Positions 13,813 to 21,887 of a DNA stretch of 35,421 nucleotides are shown here, piece after piece. Below the pieces are notes generated by a model, which searched no databases, was not told the origin of the DNA, and worked only from the letters and a program-made list of their open reading frames with translations. Each line of letters opens with the position of its first letter. The first letter of the stretch is position 1. This DNA is from an uncultured Clostridia bacterium (GTDB lineage: Bacteria; Bacillota; Dehalobacteriia; UBA4068), in the NCBI GenBank assembly GCA_944391235.1, contig CALXSV010000117.1, positions 1 to 35,421 of the forward strand, written 5' to 3'. Position numbers and translations under genes: made by a program.

Positions 13813-16455
13813 ATGGAAGAAAGCAAAAACATCCTCGCTACGACTTATCAACCGCAGGATGTGGAACAGAAATGGTATAAGTTCTGGTTAGATAATGGTT
13901 GCTTTAGCAGCGAGATTAATCCGCAAGGGGAACCCTTCTGTATTGTTATGCCGCCGCCCAATGTAACGGGGCAGTTACACATGGGACATGCCTTGGATGG
14001 TACCTTGCAGGATGTTCTCACACGCTGGCGCCGGATGCAGGGTCGTCGCGCTCTGTGGTTGCCTGGTACAGACCATGCCGGTATTGCTACGCAGGCCAAG
14101 GTTGAGGAGGCTCTGCGCGAGGAGGGCGTTTCCCGCTATGATATCGGACGCGAGGCGTTTTTGGAAAAAGCATGGGAATGGAAGCACCGTTACCATGACC
14201 GTATTGTGCGACAGCTACAGAAGATGGGCAGCTCCTGCGACTGGGATAAGGAGCGCTTTACCCTGGACGAAGGCTGTTCCAAGGCGGTACGTGAAACCTT
14301 TGTTGAGCTTTATAATAAAAAACTGATTTATCGTGGCTCCTATATTACCAATTGGTGCAGCCATTGTCAGACAACTATTTCTGATATTGAGGTCGAGCAT
14401 ACGGAGCGGCCAAGTCATCTTTGGCATCTGCGTTATCCTTATGCGGATGGCAGCGGTTATGTTGTTGTTGCCACCACGCGTCCAGAAACCATGCTGGGCG
14501 ATACGGCAGTGGCTGTTCACCCAGAGGATCCCCGCTATACGGATAAGATTGGCAAGACGGTTATGCTGCCTATCGTGAATAAGGAAATCCCCCTGATTGG
14601 CGATGCTTACTGTGATATGGAATTTGGTACGGGTGCGGTAAAGATTACCCCCGCCCACGACCCCAATGACTTTGAAATTGGTCTGCGCCATCATCTGGAG
14701 CAAATAACTGTGATTGGCAAAGACGGCCGTATGAATGAAAATGCTGGCAAGTACCAAGGGCAAACCATTTTGGAATGTCGGGAAAATATTGTTGAAGAGT
14801 TCCGCAGTTTGGGCTTGCTTGAGGATATTACGGATCTGAGTCATTCTGTGGGAGAGTGCTACCGCTGTGGCACTGCCATTGAACCGCTGATTTCTCCACA
14901 ATGGTTTGTGCGAATGAAACCGTTGGCCGAGCCAGCTATTGCCGCAGTGGAGAAGGGGGATACACGTTTTGTGCCAGCGCGTTTTACCCGGACTTATACC
15001 AATTGGATGGAAAACATCCGCGATTGGTGCATTAGTCGCCAGTTGTGGTGGGGACACCGTATTCCTGTGTGGTATTGCCAGGACTGTGGCGCTGAGATTT
15101 GTGTTAAGGAAGATCCGGATTGCTGTCCGCAATGCGGCAGCAAGCATTTGGAGCAGGATCCGGACGTGCTGGATACCTGGTTCAGCTCTGCGCTGTGGCC
15201 CTTTTCTACATTGGGCTGGCCGGAGAAAACACAGCTGCTGCATGATTTCTACCCGACCAGCGTGCTGGTAACCGGTTATGATATCATCTTTTTCTGGGTT
15301 GCCAGGATGATGTTTTCCGGCCTTGAGCAGATGGGTGAAGTTCCATTTAAAGATGTATTTATCCACGGCATTGTGCGCGATGAGTTGGGCCGTAAGATGA
15401 GCAAATCGCTGGGCAATGGCATTGACCCCTTGGAAATTATTGATAGCTACGGTGCGGACAGCCTGCGCTTTACCCTGGTGACAGGCAATAGTCCTGGTAA
15501 TGATATGCGCTTTAAGCAGGATCGTATTGAAGGCGCACGTAACTTTATGAATAAGATTTGGAATGCCAGCCGTTTTTGCCTGATGAACCTGGAGGACTAC
15601 GACGAGGGCAAATATGCGCTAAATCTAACCCTGGTGGATAAATGGATTCTGACCCGTGCGGCCCGCGTTTCTGCTGAGGTCAACGCCAATCTGGAGAAAT
15701 ACGAGTTGGGTGAAGCCTTGCGCGCGATTTATGACTTCATTTGGGACGAATTCTGCGATTGGTATGTGGAATTGGCAAAGCCGAGACTTTATCGTGGCAC
15801 CGCAGAGGAGCGCTATACCGCTCAACATGTGTTGGCTGCTACCCTGCGCACTGCTTTGGAGTTGCTGCACCCCTTTGCTCCTTTTATTACCGAGGAACTG
15901 TGGCAGCAGCTGCCGCATGAGGGCCTTTCCATTATGCTGGCCAAATATCCGGATGGACAGGACGAACCTCTTTATGAAGAGGATGAAAAACGCTTTGCTA
16001 TTGTGATGGAAATTGTACGCAGTATCCGCAACATCCGTGCCGAGATGAAGGTACCCATGGGGAAGAAGGCTGCTGTTTTGCTGGCTGGAGAAGCAGAGGC
16101 TTTGGCTATGGTAGAGGATGCGCAGGCTTATATCATACAGTTGGCGCATGTCTCTGAGCTACAGTTTGCCGCAGCAGATACTCGGATTCCGGATAAAGCC
16201 GCTAAGTCGCATGTCCGCGGCATTGACATTTATCTGCCTTTAGAAGGGTTGATTGATGTTGACAAGGAAATCGCACGTATAGAAAAAGAGATTGCTGCTA
16301 CAGAAAACGATTTGAAACGTTTGTCCGGTAAGCTGTCCAATGCCGGCTTCCTGGCAAAAGCTCCAGCTGAGGTCGTGGAGAAGGAGAAGGCCCGTTACAG
16401 TGAGTATCAGGCCAAATTATCCTCCCTGCAGGAGCATTTGACCTTATTCAAATAA
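13813..16455 (+). CDS. valS: valyl-tRNA synthetase
   Basis: The product has 880 residues, the normal length for bacterial ValRS, and charges tRNA-Val with valine in the cytoplasm. The class I HIGH motif is HMGH (56-59) in PPPNVTGQLHMGHAL. The editing domain includes TTRPETMLGDTAVAVHPED. Zinc-type cysteine pairs occur in YCQDCGAEICVKEDPDCCPQ. The KMSKS loop is exact (528-532). The anticodon-binding domain and a C-terminal coiled-coil arm (DKEIARIEKEIAATENDLKR) are complete. ATG 13813 follows AGGAG with 9 bases of spacing. It has its own promoter and terminator. Confidence 0.98.
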   Translation: MEESKNILATTYQPQDVEQKWYKFWLDNGCFSSEINPQGEPFCIVMPPPNVTGQLHMGHALDGTLQDVLTRWRRMQGRRALWLPGTDHAGIATQAKVEEALREEGVSRYDIGREAFLEKAWEWKHRYHDRIVRQLQKMGSSCDWDKERFTLDEGCSKAVRETFVELYNKKLIYRGSYITNWCSHCQTTISDIEVEHTERPSHLWHLRYPYADGSGYVVVATTRPETMLGDTAVAVHPEDPRYTDKIGKTVMLPIVNKEIPLIGDAYCDMEFGTGAVKITPAHDPNDFEIGLRHHLEQITVIGKDGRMNENAGKYQGQTILECRENIVEEFRSLGLLEDITDLSHSVGECYRCGTAIEPLISPQWFVRMKPLAEPAIAAVEKGDTRFVPARFTRTYTNWMENIRDWCISRQLWWGHRIPVWYCQDCGAEICVKEDPDCCPQCGSKHLEQDPDVLDTWFSSALWPFSTLGWPEKTQLLHDFYPTSVLVTGYDIIFFWVARMMFSGLEQMGEVPFKDVFIHGIVRDELGRKMSKSLGNGIDPLEIIDSYGADSLRFTLVTGNSPGNDMRFKQDRIEGARNFMNKIWNASRFCLMNLEDYDEGKYALNLTLVDKWILTRAARVSAEVNANLEKYELGEALRAIYDFIWDEFCDWYVELAKPRLYRGTAEERYTAQHVLAATLRTALELLHPFAPFITEELWQQLPHEGLSIMLAKYPDGQDEPLYEEDEKRFAIVMEIVRSIRNIRAEMKVPMGKKAAVLLAGEAEALAMVEDAQAYIIQLAHVSELQFAAADTRIPDKAAKSHVRGIDIYLPLEGLIDVDKEIARIEKEIAATENDLKRLSGKLSNAGFLAKAPAEVVEKEKARYSEYQAKLSSLQEHLTLFK

Positions 16456-16476
16456 GACGTACACGGCTGTCTGCAG

Positions 16477-16514
16477 AAAACCGTTCTTCTTCCGATGGCA
16501 GAAGGACGGTTTTT
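16477..16514 (+). terminator. terminator after valS
   Basis: AAAACCGTTCTTCT pairs with AGAAGGACGGTTTT (one G-T pair) around a 9-base loop, and a TTTTT run ends the element. It lies between valS and folC, so folC may depend on read-through or an unseen promoter. Confidence 0.85.
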
Positions 16515-16541
16515 ACATGGAGTCGTATGAGGATGCGCATT

Positions 16542-17831
16542 ATGGATTATCAGCAAGCACAAGAAAAGTTAAGCAGTTTGACCAGCTTTGGCATCAAGCC
16601 GGGTTTGCAACGGGTTGAAGAATTGCTACGCCGTTTGGGAAACCCGCATAAACAAAAGATCTCCTTCCTGCATGTAGCAGGCACCAACGGTAAGGGCTCT
16701 GTGTGTGCAATGTTGGATGCAATTTTGCGCGCACAGGGGCTGCGCGTAGGACTTTTTACTTCGCCGCATTTGCTCCATCACTGCGAGCGCTACCGCATCA
16801 ATGGCGAGAATATGCCAGAGACTGTATTCATCAGCCTGTTTGAGGAAATCTGGACTGCCATCTGCGCAATGCGGCAGGAGGGCTGGGAAAGTCCAACGGA
16901 ATTTGAGGCAGTTACGGCCATGTCTTTGCTATGGTTTGCGCGTGAACAGGTGGATTATGCGATTCTGGAAGTTGGCTTGGGTGGCCGACTGGATAGCACC
17001 AATGTAATTCGCCCAGAGGTCTCTGTGATCACGAGCATCGGCATGGATCATATGGCCTATTTGGGCAACACAGTTGAGGAAATTGCCGCGGAAAAGGCGG
17101 GTATCATTAAAAAGCGGGTACCGCTTGTTACTTCTGCTAATGGGCCCGCACTTCGTGTTATTGAAGAAATCGCAGCCCGGCGCGGCTGCCCGGTTATGGC
17201 AGTGGGACATAATCTGATTCCTATCCCCCTGAAGCTTAGCGAACAAGGTACGGTATTTAATTTGATTCTGTCAGAATCGATTTATGTTGATTTGGAGGTA
17301 TCCCTTTTGGGCCTGCGTCAGGTGGAGAATGCGGCTGTGGCTGTGCAGGTGGCTGCCTTGCTGGATATTTCTGAATCTGCTATTCGCAGGGGATTGAAGG
17401 AGGTTCGCTGGCCCGGCCGTTTGGAGGTGTTCAGCCGCGATCCGCTGATTGTGCTGGACGGTGCGCATAATGAGCCTGGTTTCCAAGCGTTGGCTGAGTC
17501 TGTCAACCTGCTGTGGCATGGCAAACGGATTTGCGCTATTATGGGCATGTTGGCAGACAAGCAGCGTGAGCAGGCCCTGCCCCGATTGCTGCCTTTGCTG
17601 GACTCTGCGATTGTTACGCCGCCCCCTTATCTATCTCGTGTTGGGGACTGGCAGCGGTTGGTGGCTTTGTGCCGCGAAGCTGAGGTAGCGGCGGTGGCAG
17701 AGGAAGACAATCGCCGCGCTTTGCAAATGGGCCTGGCCCGGCTGAAAAGCGGAGACTGCGATATGCTGTTGATTTGCGGCTCCCTGTATTTGGTTGGTGA
17801 AGTACGCGGTTGGTTGGAGGAATGTGTATGA
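16542..17831 (+). CDS. folC: folylpolyglutamate synthase / dihydrofolate synthase
   Basis: The product has 429 residues, normal for FolC, and adds glutamate to (dihydro)folate or dihydropteroate with ATP. The P-loop is HVAGTNGKGSV (about 44-54), followed by GLFTSPHLLHHCERYRING, VGLGGRLDSTNV, SIGMDHMAYLG and EKAGIIK, all typical of the Mur-ligase-like fold, with WPGRLE and LDGAHN in the C-terminal part. Three in-frame ATGs (16527, 16533, 16542) exist; 16542 gives the family-like N-terminus MDYQQAQ and has GAGG 9 bases upstream. Its stop overlaps the maf start as ATGA. Confidence 0.95.
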   Translation: MDYQQAQEKLSSLTSFGIKPGLQRVEELLRRLGNPHKQKISFLHVAGTNGKGSVCAMLDAILRAQGLRVGLFTSPHLLHHCERYRINGENMPETVFISLFEEIWTAICAMRQEGWESPTEFEAVTAMSLLWFAREQVDYAILEVGLGGRLDSTNVIRPEVSVITSIGMDHMAYLGNTVEEIAAEKAGIIKKRVPLVTSANGPALRVIEEIAARRGCPVMAVGHNLIPIPLKLSEQGTVFNLILSESIYVDLEVSLLGLRQVENAAVAVQVAALLDISESAIRRGLKEVRWPGRLEVFSRDPLIVLDGAHNEPGFQALAESVNLLWHGKRICAIMGMLADKQREQALPRLLPLLDSAIVTPPPYLSRVGDWQRLVALCREAEVAAVAEEDNRRALQMGLARLKSGDCDMLLICGSLYLVGEVRGWLEECV

Positions 17832-18424
17832 GCCTGTTTACTACACGTAAAATTATTCTTGCCAGCGCCTCGCCACGCCGCCTCATGCTGCTGCGGCAGA
17901 TTGGTGTGGAACCGCAGGTTGTTTGTATGGAAACCGAGGAGTTGAAGCAACTGGGCCCGGGTATGCAGGCGGCAGAATTGGTTATGTATAATGCCCAGCG
18001 TAAAGGCGCTGCTGTGCAGCAGCTGGTGGGCCGACAGGACGCGCTTATTGTCTCTGCGGATACGGTGGTCATTTGCCATGGCACGCTCTTTGGCAAGCCT
18101 GCAGATGAGGAGGAGGCGGCGCAGATGCTGCGTCAGCTTTCTGGCAATACGCATAGCGTGTTTACCGGGCAATGTGTAATAGATGCCAAAACCGGCAGAC
18201 ATGCCTGTGGATACAGTGAAACCCAGGTGCGCTTTGTTCCGCTTTGTGAAGAGGACATTGCTGCATATATTGCCAGCGGTGACCCCATGGATAAGGCCGG
18301 AGCCTATGGTATGCAGAGCCTTGGCGGCTTGTTTGTGGAAGCGATTTCCGGTGATTACGGTACGGTAGTGGGACTTTCCCTGCCGTTATTACGTAGTTTA
18401 GTGCAAAAGCTGGAGAGCCACTGA
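17828..18424 (+). CDS. maf: Maf-like nucleotide pyrophosphatase
   Basis: The product has 198 residues. The substrate-binding loop is LASASPRRLMLLRQIG near the N-terminus, followed by VSADTVVICHGTLFGKP (the catalytic Asp region) and SGDPMDKAGAYGMQSLGG, which define Maf proteins that hydrolyse (modified) dTTP, UTP or related nucleotides to monophosphates. GGAGG at 17816-17820 stands 7 bases before ATG 17828, which overlaps the folC stop, so the pair is translationally coupled. In many clostridia maf is followed by radC-mreBCD before min; here min follows directly. Confidence 0.93.
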   Translation: MSLFTTRKIILASASPRRLMLLRQIGVEPQVVCMETEELKQLGPGMQAAELVMYNAQRKGAAVQQLVGRQDALIVSADTVVICHGTLFGKPADEEEAAQMLRQLSGNTHSVFTGQCVIDAKTGRHACGYSETQVRFVPLCEEDIAAYIASGDPMDKAGAYGMQSLGGLFVEAISGDYGTVVGLSLPLLRSLVQKLESH

Positions 18425-18448
18425 GAATTTGAGAGAATCTTAGAGAAT
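18423..18448. repeat. three GAGAAT repeats at exact 10-base spacing
   Basis: GAGAAT occurs at 18423, 18433 and 18443, one helical turn apart, across the maf stop and the start of the maf-minC gap. It could be a protein-binding site for min regulation or a chance direct repeat. Confidence 0.4.
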
Positions 18449-18537
18449 AAGTCGTAGATAAATCCAAGAAGGGGCAGGAAAAATCATCTTTTCCGCGAAA
18501 TTAATTTAATTTGAAAGCTGTCATAAGGAGATCTTTT

Positions 18538-18909
18538 ATGAACAGAAAGTGGTCACAAAGTCTGGCCAATAAGCCAACATTATTATATGATAAAAGTTTG
18601 CGTTCCGGTCAGAATATCCATTTTGACGGCAATGTGGTGGTGCTTGGCGACGTTAATCCCGGCGCTGAAATTGTAGCCGGTGGGCATATTTTAGTGATGG
18701 GAGCCCTGCGCGGACTGGTACATGCTGGTGCTGCTGGGGACGAATCCGCTACTGTTACTGCTTTATGCTTTGAGCCCACCCAAGTCAGGATCGCCAGTCA
18801 TATCACCCGGCCTCCGGATGATAATGCCAACGGTGGCATAAAACCGCCGGAAGTCGCCCGTATTCGGGATGATAATGTGGTGATTGAAGAATATCAGCCG
18901 CCTAGATAA
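18538..18909 (+). CDS. minC: MinC, C-terminal domain only
   Basis: The product has only 123 residues; MinC is usually about 210-230. It has the complete C-terminal beta-helix (SLRSGQNIHFDGNVVVLGDV, NPGAEIVAGGHILVMGALRG, FEPTQVRIASHITRPPD), which dimerises and binds MinD. The N-terminal domain, which inhibits FtsZ polymerisation, is missing: only about 18 unrelated residues (MNRKWSQSLANKPTLLYD) precede the beta-helix. AAGGAG lies 7 bases before ATG 18538, and no coding trace of the missing part is seen in the 113 bases after maf. The protein may be an adapter for MinD or a partial division inhibitor; a separate N-domain gene could lie elsewhere. Confidence 0.9.
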   Translation: MNRKWSQSLANKPTLLYDKSLRSGQNIHFDGNVVVLGDVNPGAEIVAGGHILVMGALRGLVHAGAAGDESATVTALCFEPTQVRIASHITRPPDDNANGGIKPPEVARIRDDNVVIEEYQPPR

Positions 18910-18974
18910 GGTGGTGGAACCCTTGCAAGCAGGAAACCAATTCTTCCGTTATTAGGCGGAAAAGGAGGGTATAA

Positions 18975-19769
18975 ATGGGTAAAGTTATCGTTATTACATC
19001 CGGTAAGGGTGGCGTCGGCAAAACAACCACTACGGCCAACGTGGGAACTGCTCTAGCTATGCTGGGCAAAAAGGTTGTTATGGTAGATACGGATATCGGC
19101 CTGCGCAATCTGGATGTGGTTTTAGGGTTGGAAAACCGGATTGTTTATGATTTGGTGGATGCTGTACGCGGAAACTGCCGCTTAAAACAGGCGCTAATTA
19201 AGGATAAAAGAATCGAAAACCTGTTCTTGCTGCCGGCAGCGCAGACCAAGGATAAGACTGCCGTGTCTACCGACCAGATGGCAGAATTGTGCGAGAAATT
19301 AAAAGAAGAGTTTGATTTTGTGCTTATCGATTGCCCGGCTGGTATTGAGCATGGGTTTAAAAATGCCATTGCCGGTGCGGAGGAGGCGGTTGTAGTAACA
19401 ACCCCTGAGGTTTCTGCCGTACGTGATGCGGACCGCATCATTGGCCTGCTGGAAGCTGCGGGAATTACCGCGCCAGTTCTGGTGGTAAACCGTATTCGTA
19501 CCAATATGGTTAAAAGCGGCGATATGATGAGCGTAGAGGATATTTTGGATATCCTGGCCGTTGATTTGCTGGGTATTGTTCCAGATGACGATGCGATTGT
19601 TATCTCTACAAACCGCGGTGAACCCACAGTCTTTGATGACAACTCCCGTCCTGGCCTTGCCTTCCGCAATATTGCACGTCGTTTGGATGGGGAAAATGTG
19701 CCATTGATCAGCTTGGAAGAGAAGCAGGGCTTTTGGGGTCGGCTGAAACATATGTTCAAGTCAGAATAG
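18975..19769 (+). CDS. minD: septum site-determining ATPase MinD
   Basis: The product has 264 residues, full length. The deviant Walker A is GKGGVGKTTTT (10-20), the switch I-like stretch is DTDIGLRNLDVVLGLENRIV, and Walker B is FDFVLIDCPAGIE. The C-terminus GFWGRLKHMFKSE is the amphipathic membrane-targeting helix. MinD binds the membrane with ATP, recruits MinC and is released by MinE. A GGAGG ribosome site precedes ATG 18975. It lies 65 bases after minC and 10 bases before minE, so the three form an operon. Confidence 0.98.
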   Translation: MGKVIVITSGKGGVGKTTTTANVGTALAMLGKKVVMVDTDIGLRNLDVVLGLENRIVYDLVDAVRGNCRLKQALIKDKRIENLFLLPAAQTKDKTAVSTDQMAELCEKLKEEFDFVLIDCPAGIEHGFKNAIAGAEEAVVVTTPEVSAVRDADRIIGLLEAAGITAPVLVVNRIRTNMVKSGDMMSVEDILDILAVDLLGIVPDDDAIVISTNRGEPTVFDDNSRPGLAFRNIARRLDGENVPLISLEEKQGFWGRLKHMFKSE

Positions 19770-19779
19770 GAGGGCTCAG

Positions 19780-20058
19780 ATGGGTTTAGCCAACATTATG
19801 TCACGTTTCTTTGGCAGGGAAGAGGAAGTCAATACGTCCAAGAACGAGGCTAAGAAGCGTCTGCGCCTGGTTTTGGTGCATGACCGCTTGGACATTTCTG
19901 AATCCATGATGGAAAATTTGCGGGAAGACCTGATTGCTACCATTGGTAAATATATGGAAATTGATCAGGATGCCCTAGATGTTACCTTGTCCCGCGAGGA
20001 TGAAGGGGTTGCTCTGGTTGCCAATATTCCGGTGTTGAACGTCAAACGTCAAGCCTGA
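19780..20058 (+). CDS. minE: cell division topological specificity factor MinE
   Basis: The product has 92 residues, typical length. The N-terminal membrane-targeting segment is MGLANIMSRFFGRE. The MinD-activating and dimer-forming part includes AKKRLRLVLVHDRLDISESM, LREDLIATIGKYMEID and VALVANIPVLNV. MinE stimulates MinD ATPase and drives oscillation, so this cell probably has a moving Min system. GGAGGG lies just before ATG 19780. Confidence 0.97.
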   Translation: MGLANIMSRFFGREEEVNTSKNEAKKRLRLVLVHDRLDISESMMENLREDLIATIGKYMEIDQDALDVTLSREDEGVALVANIPVLNVKRQA

Positions 20059-20073
20059 TGCAGGATGCTTTCT

Positions 20074-20101
20074 ATCCGGGTGACCAAATGGTCACCCGGA
20101 T
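20074..20101 (+). terminator. terminator after minCDE
   Basis: ATCCGGGTGACC pairs perfectly with GGTCACCCGGAT around a 4-base AAAT loop, followed by TTTGTTCGTTT. The 12-bp stem is strong, the T-run is broken, and it lies between minE and the first amidohydrolase. Confidence 0.85.
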
Positions 20102-20137
20102 TTGTTCGTTTGCAATCCGCAATTCACGAGGTTTTCA

Positions 20138-20935
20138 ATGATTATTGATATACATACCCACTGCTATCCGCAGCGTATTGCCCAGCATGTGCTGCGCGCT
20201 TCCGGTCGGAACAACAGTTTTCCCCCGGTGTGCGATGCTACTTTAGCTGGCACGCGCGCCTTGATGCAGGCCTGCGGTGTAGATAAATTTGCCTTGTTGC
20301 CGGTTGGGACTATGCCTTCCTGTCATAGCTCCAATCAGTTTTCCTGCGACCATGCCGATGAAATGATCATCCCCTTTGGCACTGTACACCCTGCTGCGGA
20401 GGATTTGGAGGGTGAGGTCGAACGACTGGCGCTTATGGGTTTGAAGGGCGTTAAATTACATCCACAGTATCAGCAAACCCTGATTTCTGATACGCGCTAT
20501 ATCCGTATTATCCGCCGGGCTGCTACATTGGGCCTGGTTGTTATCTTTCACGCTGGCATCGACCCGGAGCTGTCGCCTCCATGGTTGTCGTTGCCCTCTG
20601 ACATTGCCCGGTTATTGGATGTCGTAGAGGATACGGATGGTTTGGTGTTGATTGCTGCGCATCTAGGCGGCTTTGGTATGTTTGATGATGTGGAAAAGTA
20701 TTTGGTTGGCCGCAATCTTTACTTTGATACAGCTTGTATTGCGAAAAGCATTTCTGCTGCGCAGTATCGCCGTATCATTGAGCGGCATGGATATACGCGT
20801 ATTCTGTTTGGCAGTGATTGTCCCTGGCAGCGGCCGGATGTTAATATACAAGCCATCCGGCGTCTGGGTTTGCCCCAGGAACAGCTGGAGATGATTCTGG
20901 GCGGCAATGCGCAGCGTATTTTACATATACAATAA
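20138..20935 (+). CDS. amidohydrolase family protein (PF04909-like), copy 1
   Basis: The product has 265 residues with the TIM-barrel metal-dependent hydrolase pattern: the N-terminal HxH is DIHTHCYP (His5, His7), later GLKGVKLHPQYQQ, VIFHAGIDP, IAAHLGG and the C-terminal metal ligand in ILFGSDCPW. Relatives decarboxylate or hydrolyse aromatic and heterocyclic acids; the substrate is not predictable. ATG 20138 has GAGG 6 bases upstream; a longer TTG reading was rejected. The next gene encodes a clear paralogue 28 bases downstream. Copy 1 has AHLGG and copy 2 has PHMGA, so their active sites differ. Confidence 0.88.
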   Translation: MIIDIHTHCYPQRIAQHVLRASGRNNSFPPVCDATLAGTRALMQACGVDKFALLPVGTMPSCHSSNQFSCDHADEMIIPFGTVHPAAEDLEGEVERLALMGLKGVKLHPQYQQTLISDTRYIRIIRRAATLGLVVIFHAGIDPELSPPWLSLPSDIARLLDVVEDTDGLVLIAAHLGGFGMFDDVEKYLVGRNLYFDTACIAKSISAAQYRRIIERHGYTRILFGSDCPWQRPDVNIQAIRRLGLPQEQLEMILGGNAQRILHIQ

Positions 20936-20963
20936 TAGATGATTTCTAAAAAGGTAGATAGCA

Positions 20964-21776
20964 ATGATTATAGATTTTCATACTCATATGTACCCAGATA
21001 ATGTTGCTAAGATTATTATGTCCCGTCTACCCAGACCCAGTGGCATTGTGCCTTCTACAGATGCCACATATGCCGGTACCAAGGCCAAGCTGCTGGAATG
21101 GGGCGTAGATAAGCATGTCATGCTGCCAGTTGGTACGCATCCGGATTGCAGTGCTCCCAATGCCTTTGCCGCCAGCATTGCGGATGACTATACCCTGTGC
21201 TTTGGTACGGTACATCCGCGCGCCAAGGATGTCGAAGCAGAGGTGGAGAAGGTCGCGGAGATGGGCTTGCGTGGGGTAAAGCTGCATCCTCAGTACCAGG
21301 GTGTGATCATCAATGACGCAGCCTATGTGCGCATAGTAAAACGCTGCGCGAAGTTGAAACTGCCAGTGCTTTTCCATACCGGCGCTGATCCGGGACGCCC
21401 TTATGCTCTGCTGGCTGAGCCGGAGGATATTGTCAAGCTGCTGAATATCGTTGAAGATTTGGATGGTCTGACCATGATTCTGCCGCATATGGGCGCGTTG
21501 ATGCAGTATGATGAAGTAGAGCGCCTATTGGTTGGCCGTAATGTTTATTTTGACACTTCTTTTTCCTGTGAGCATATTGACCCTGTGCAGTTTCGGCGTA
21601 TGATAGATAACCATGGCTACCAGCGTATTTTATATGGCAGTGATTGTCCCTGGATTAATGGTAAACTGTGTATTGAGGCTGTACGCGCCCTACACCTGCC
21701 AGCTGAGCAGGAGGAGGCTATCTTCTGGCGCAATGCGGCTCGTCTTCTTAAGCTTGATATCACAAGCCCAGATTAA
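20964..21776 (+). CDS. amidohydrolase family protein (PF04909-like), copy 2
   Basis: The product has 270 residues and is a tandem paralogue of the gene before it: DFHTHMYP, GLRGVKLHPQYQG, VLFHTGADPG, ILPHMGAL and ILYGSDCPW line up throughout without large gaps, and GGCAGTGATTGTCCCTGG is identical at the DNA level in both genes. It should have the same fold and probably a related reaction. The ribosome site before ATG 20964 is weak (AAGGTAG). The two genes are probably co-transcribed and end at a hairpin near 21.8 kb. Their location between min and smc is not a usual arrangement. Confidence 0.88.
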   Translation: MIIDFHTHMYPDNVAKIIMSRLPRPSGIVPSTDATYAGTKAKLLEWGVDKHVMLPVGTHPDCSAPNAFAASIADDYTLCFGTVHPRAKDVEAEVEKVAEMGLRGVKLHPQYQGVIINDAAYVRIVKRCAKLKLPVLFHTGADPGRPYALLAEPEDIVKLLNIVEDLDGLTMILPHMGALMQYDEVERLLVGRNVYFDTSFSCEHIDPVQFRRMIDNHGYQRILYGSDCPWINGKLCIEAVRALHLPAEQEEAIFWRNAARLLKLDITSPD

Positions 21777-21803
21777 ACCGCATTTCCTGAAAACTCCAAT
21801 CTA

Positions 21804-21829
21804 ACGGCGACCCACGGGCCGCCGTTTTT
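21804..21829 (+). terminator. terminator after the amidohydrolase pair
   Basis: ACGGCG pairs with CGCCGT around a short GC-rich loop, followed by TTTTC. The stem is short but GC-rich and sits just before the smc promoter. Confidence 0.65.
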
Positions 21830-21831
21830 CC

Positions 21832-21860
21832 TTGGCTTTATCCTTTGCATCTGCTATAAT
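21832..21860 (+). promoter_or_regulatory. smc: sigma-A promoter of smc
   Basis: TTGGCT (21832-21837) and a perfect TATAAT (21855-21860) are separated by 17 bases, and the smc start lies 27 bases downstream of the -10 box. Confidence 0.75.
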
Positions 21861-21887
21861 GATGCATAGACGAGTTGGGAGGCCACC

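Noticed and set aside
14215-15366. 383-codon minus-strand frame inside valS
   Set aside because: It is antisense to a complete, conserved valS and has no recognisable domain or ribosome site.
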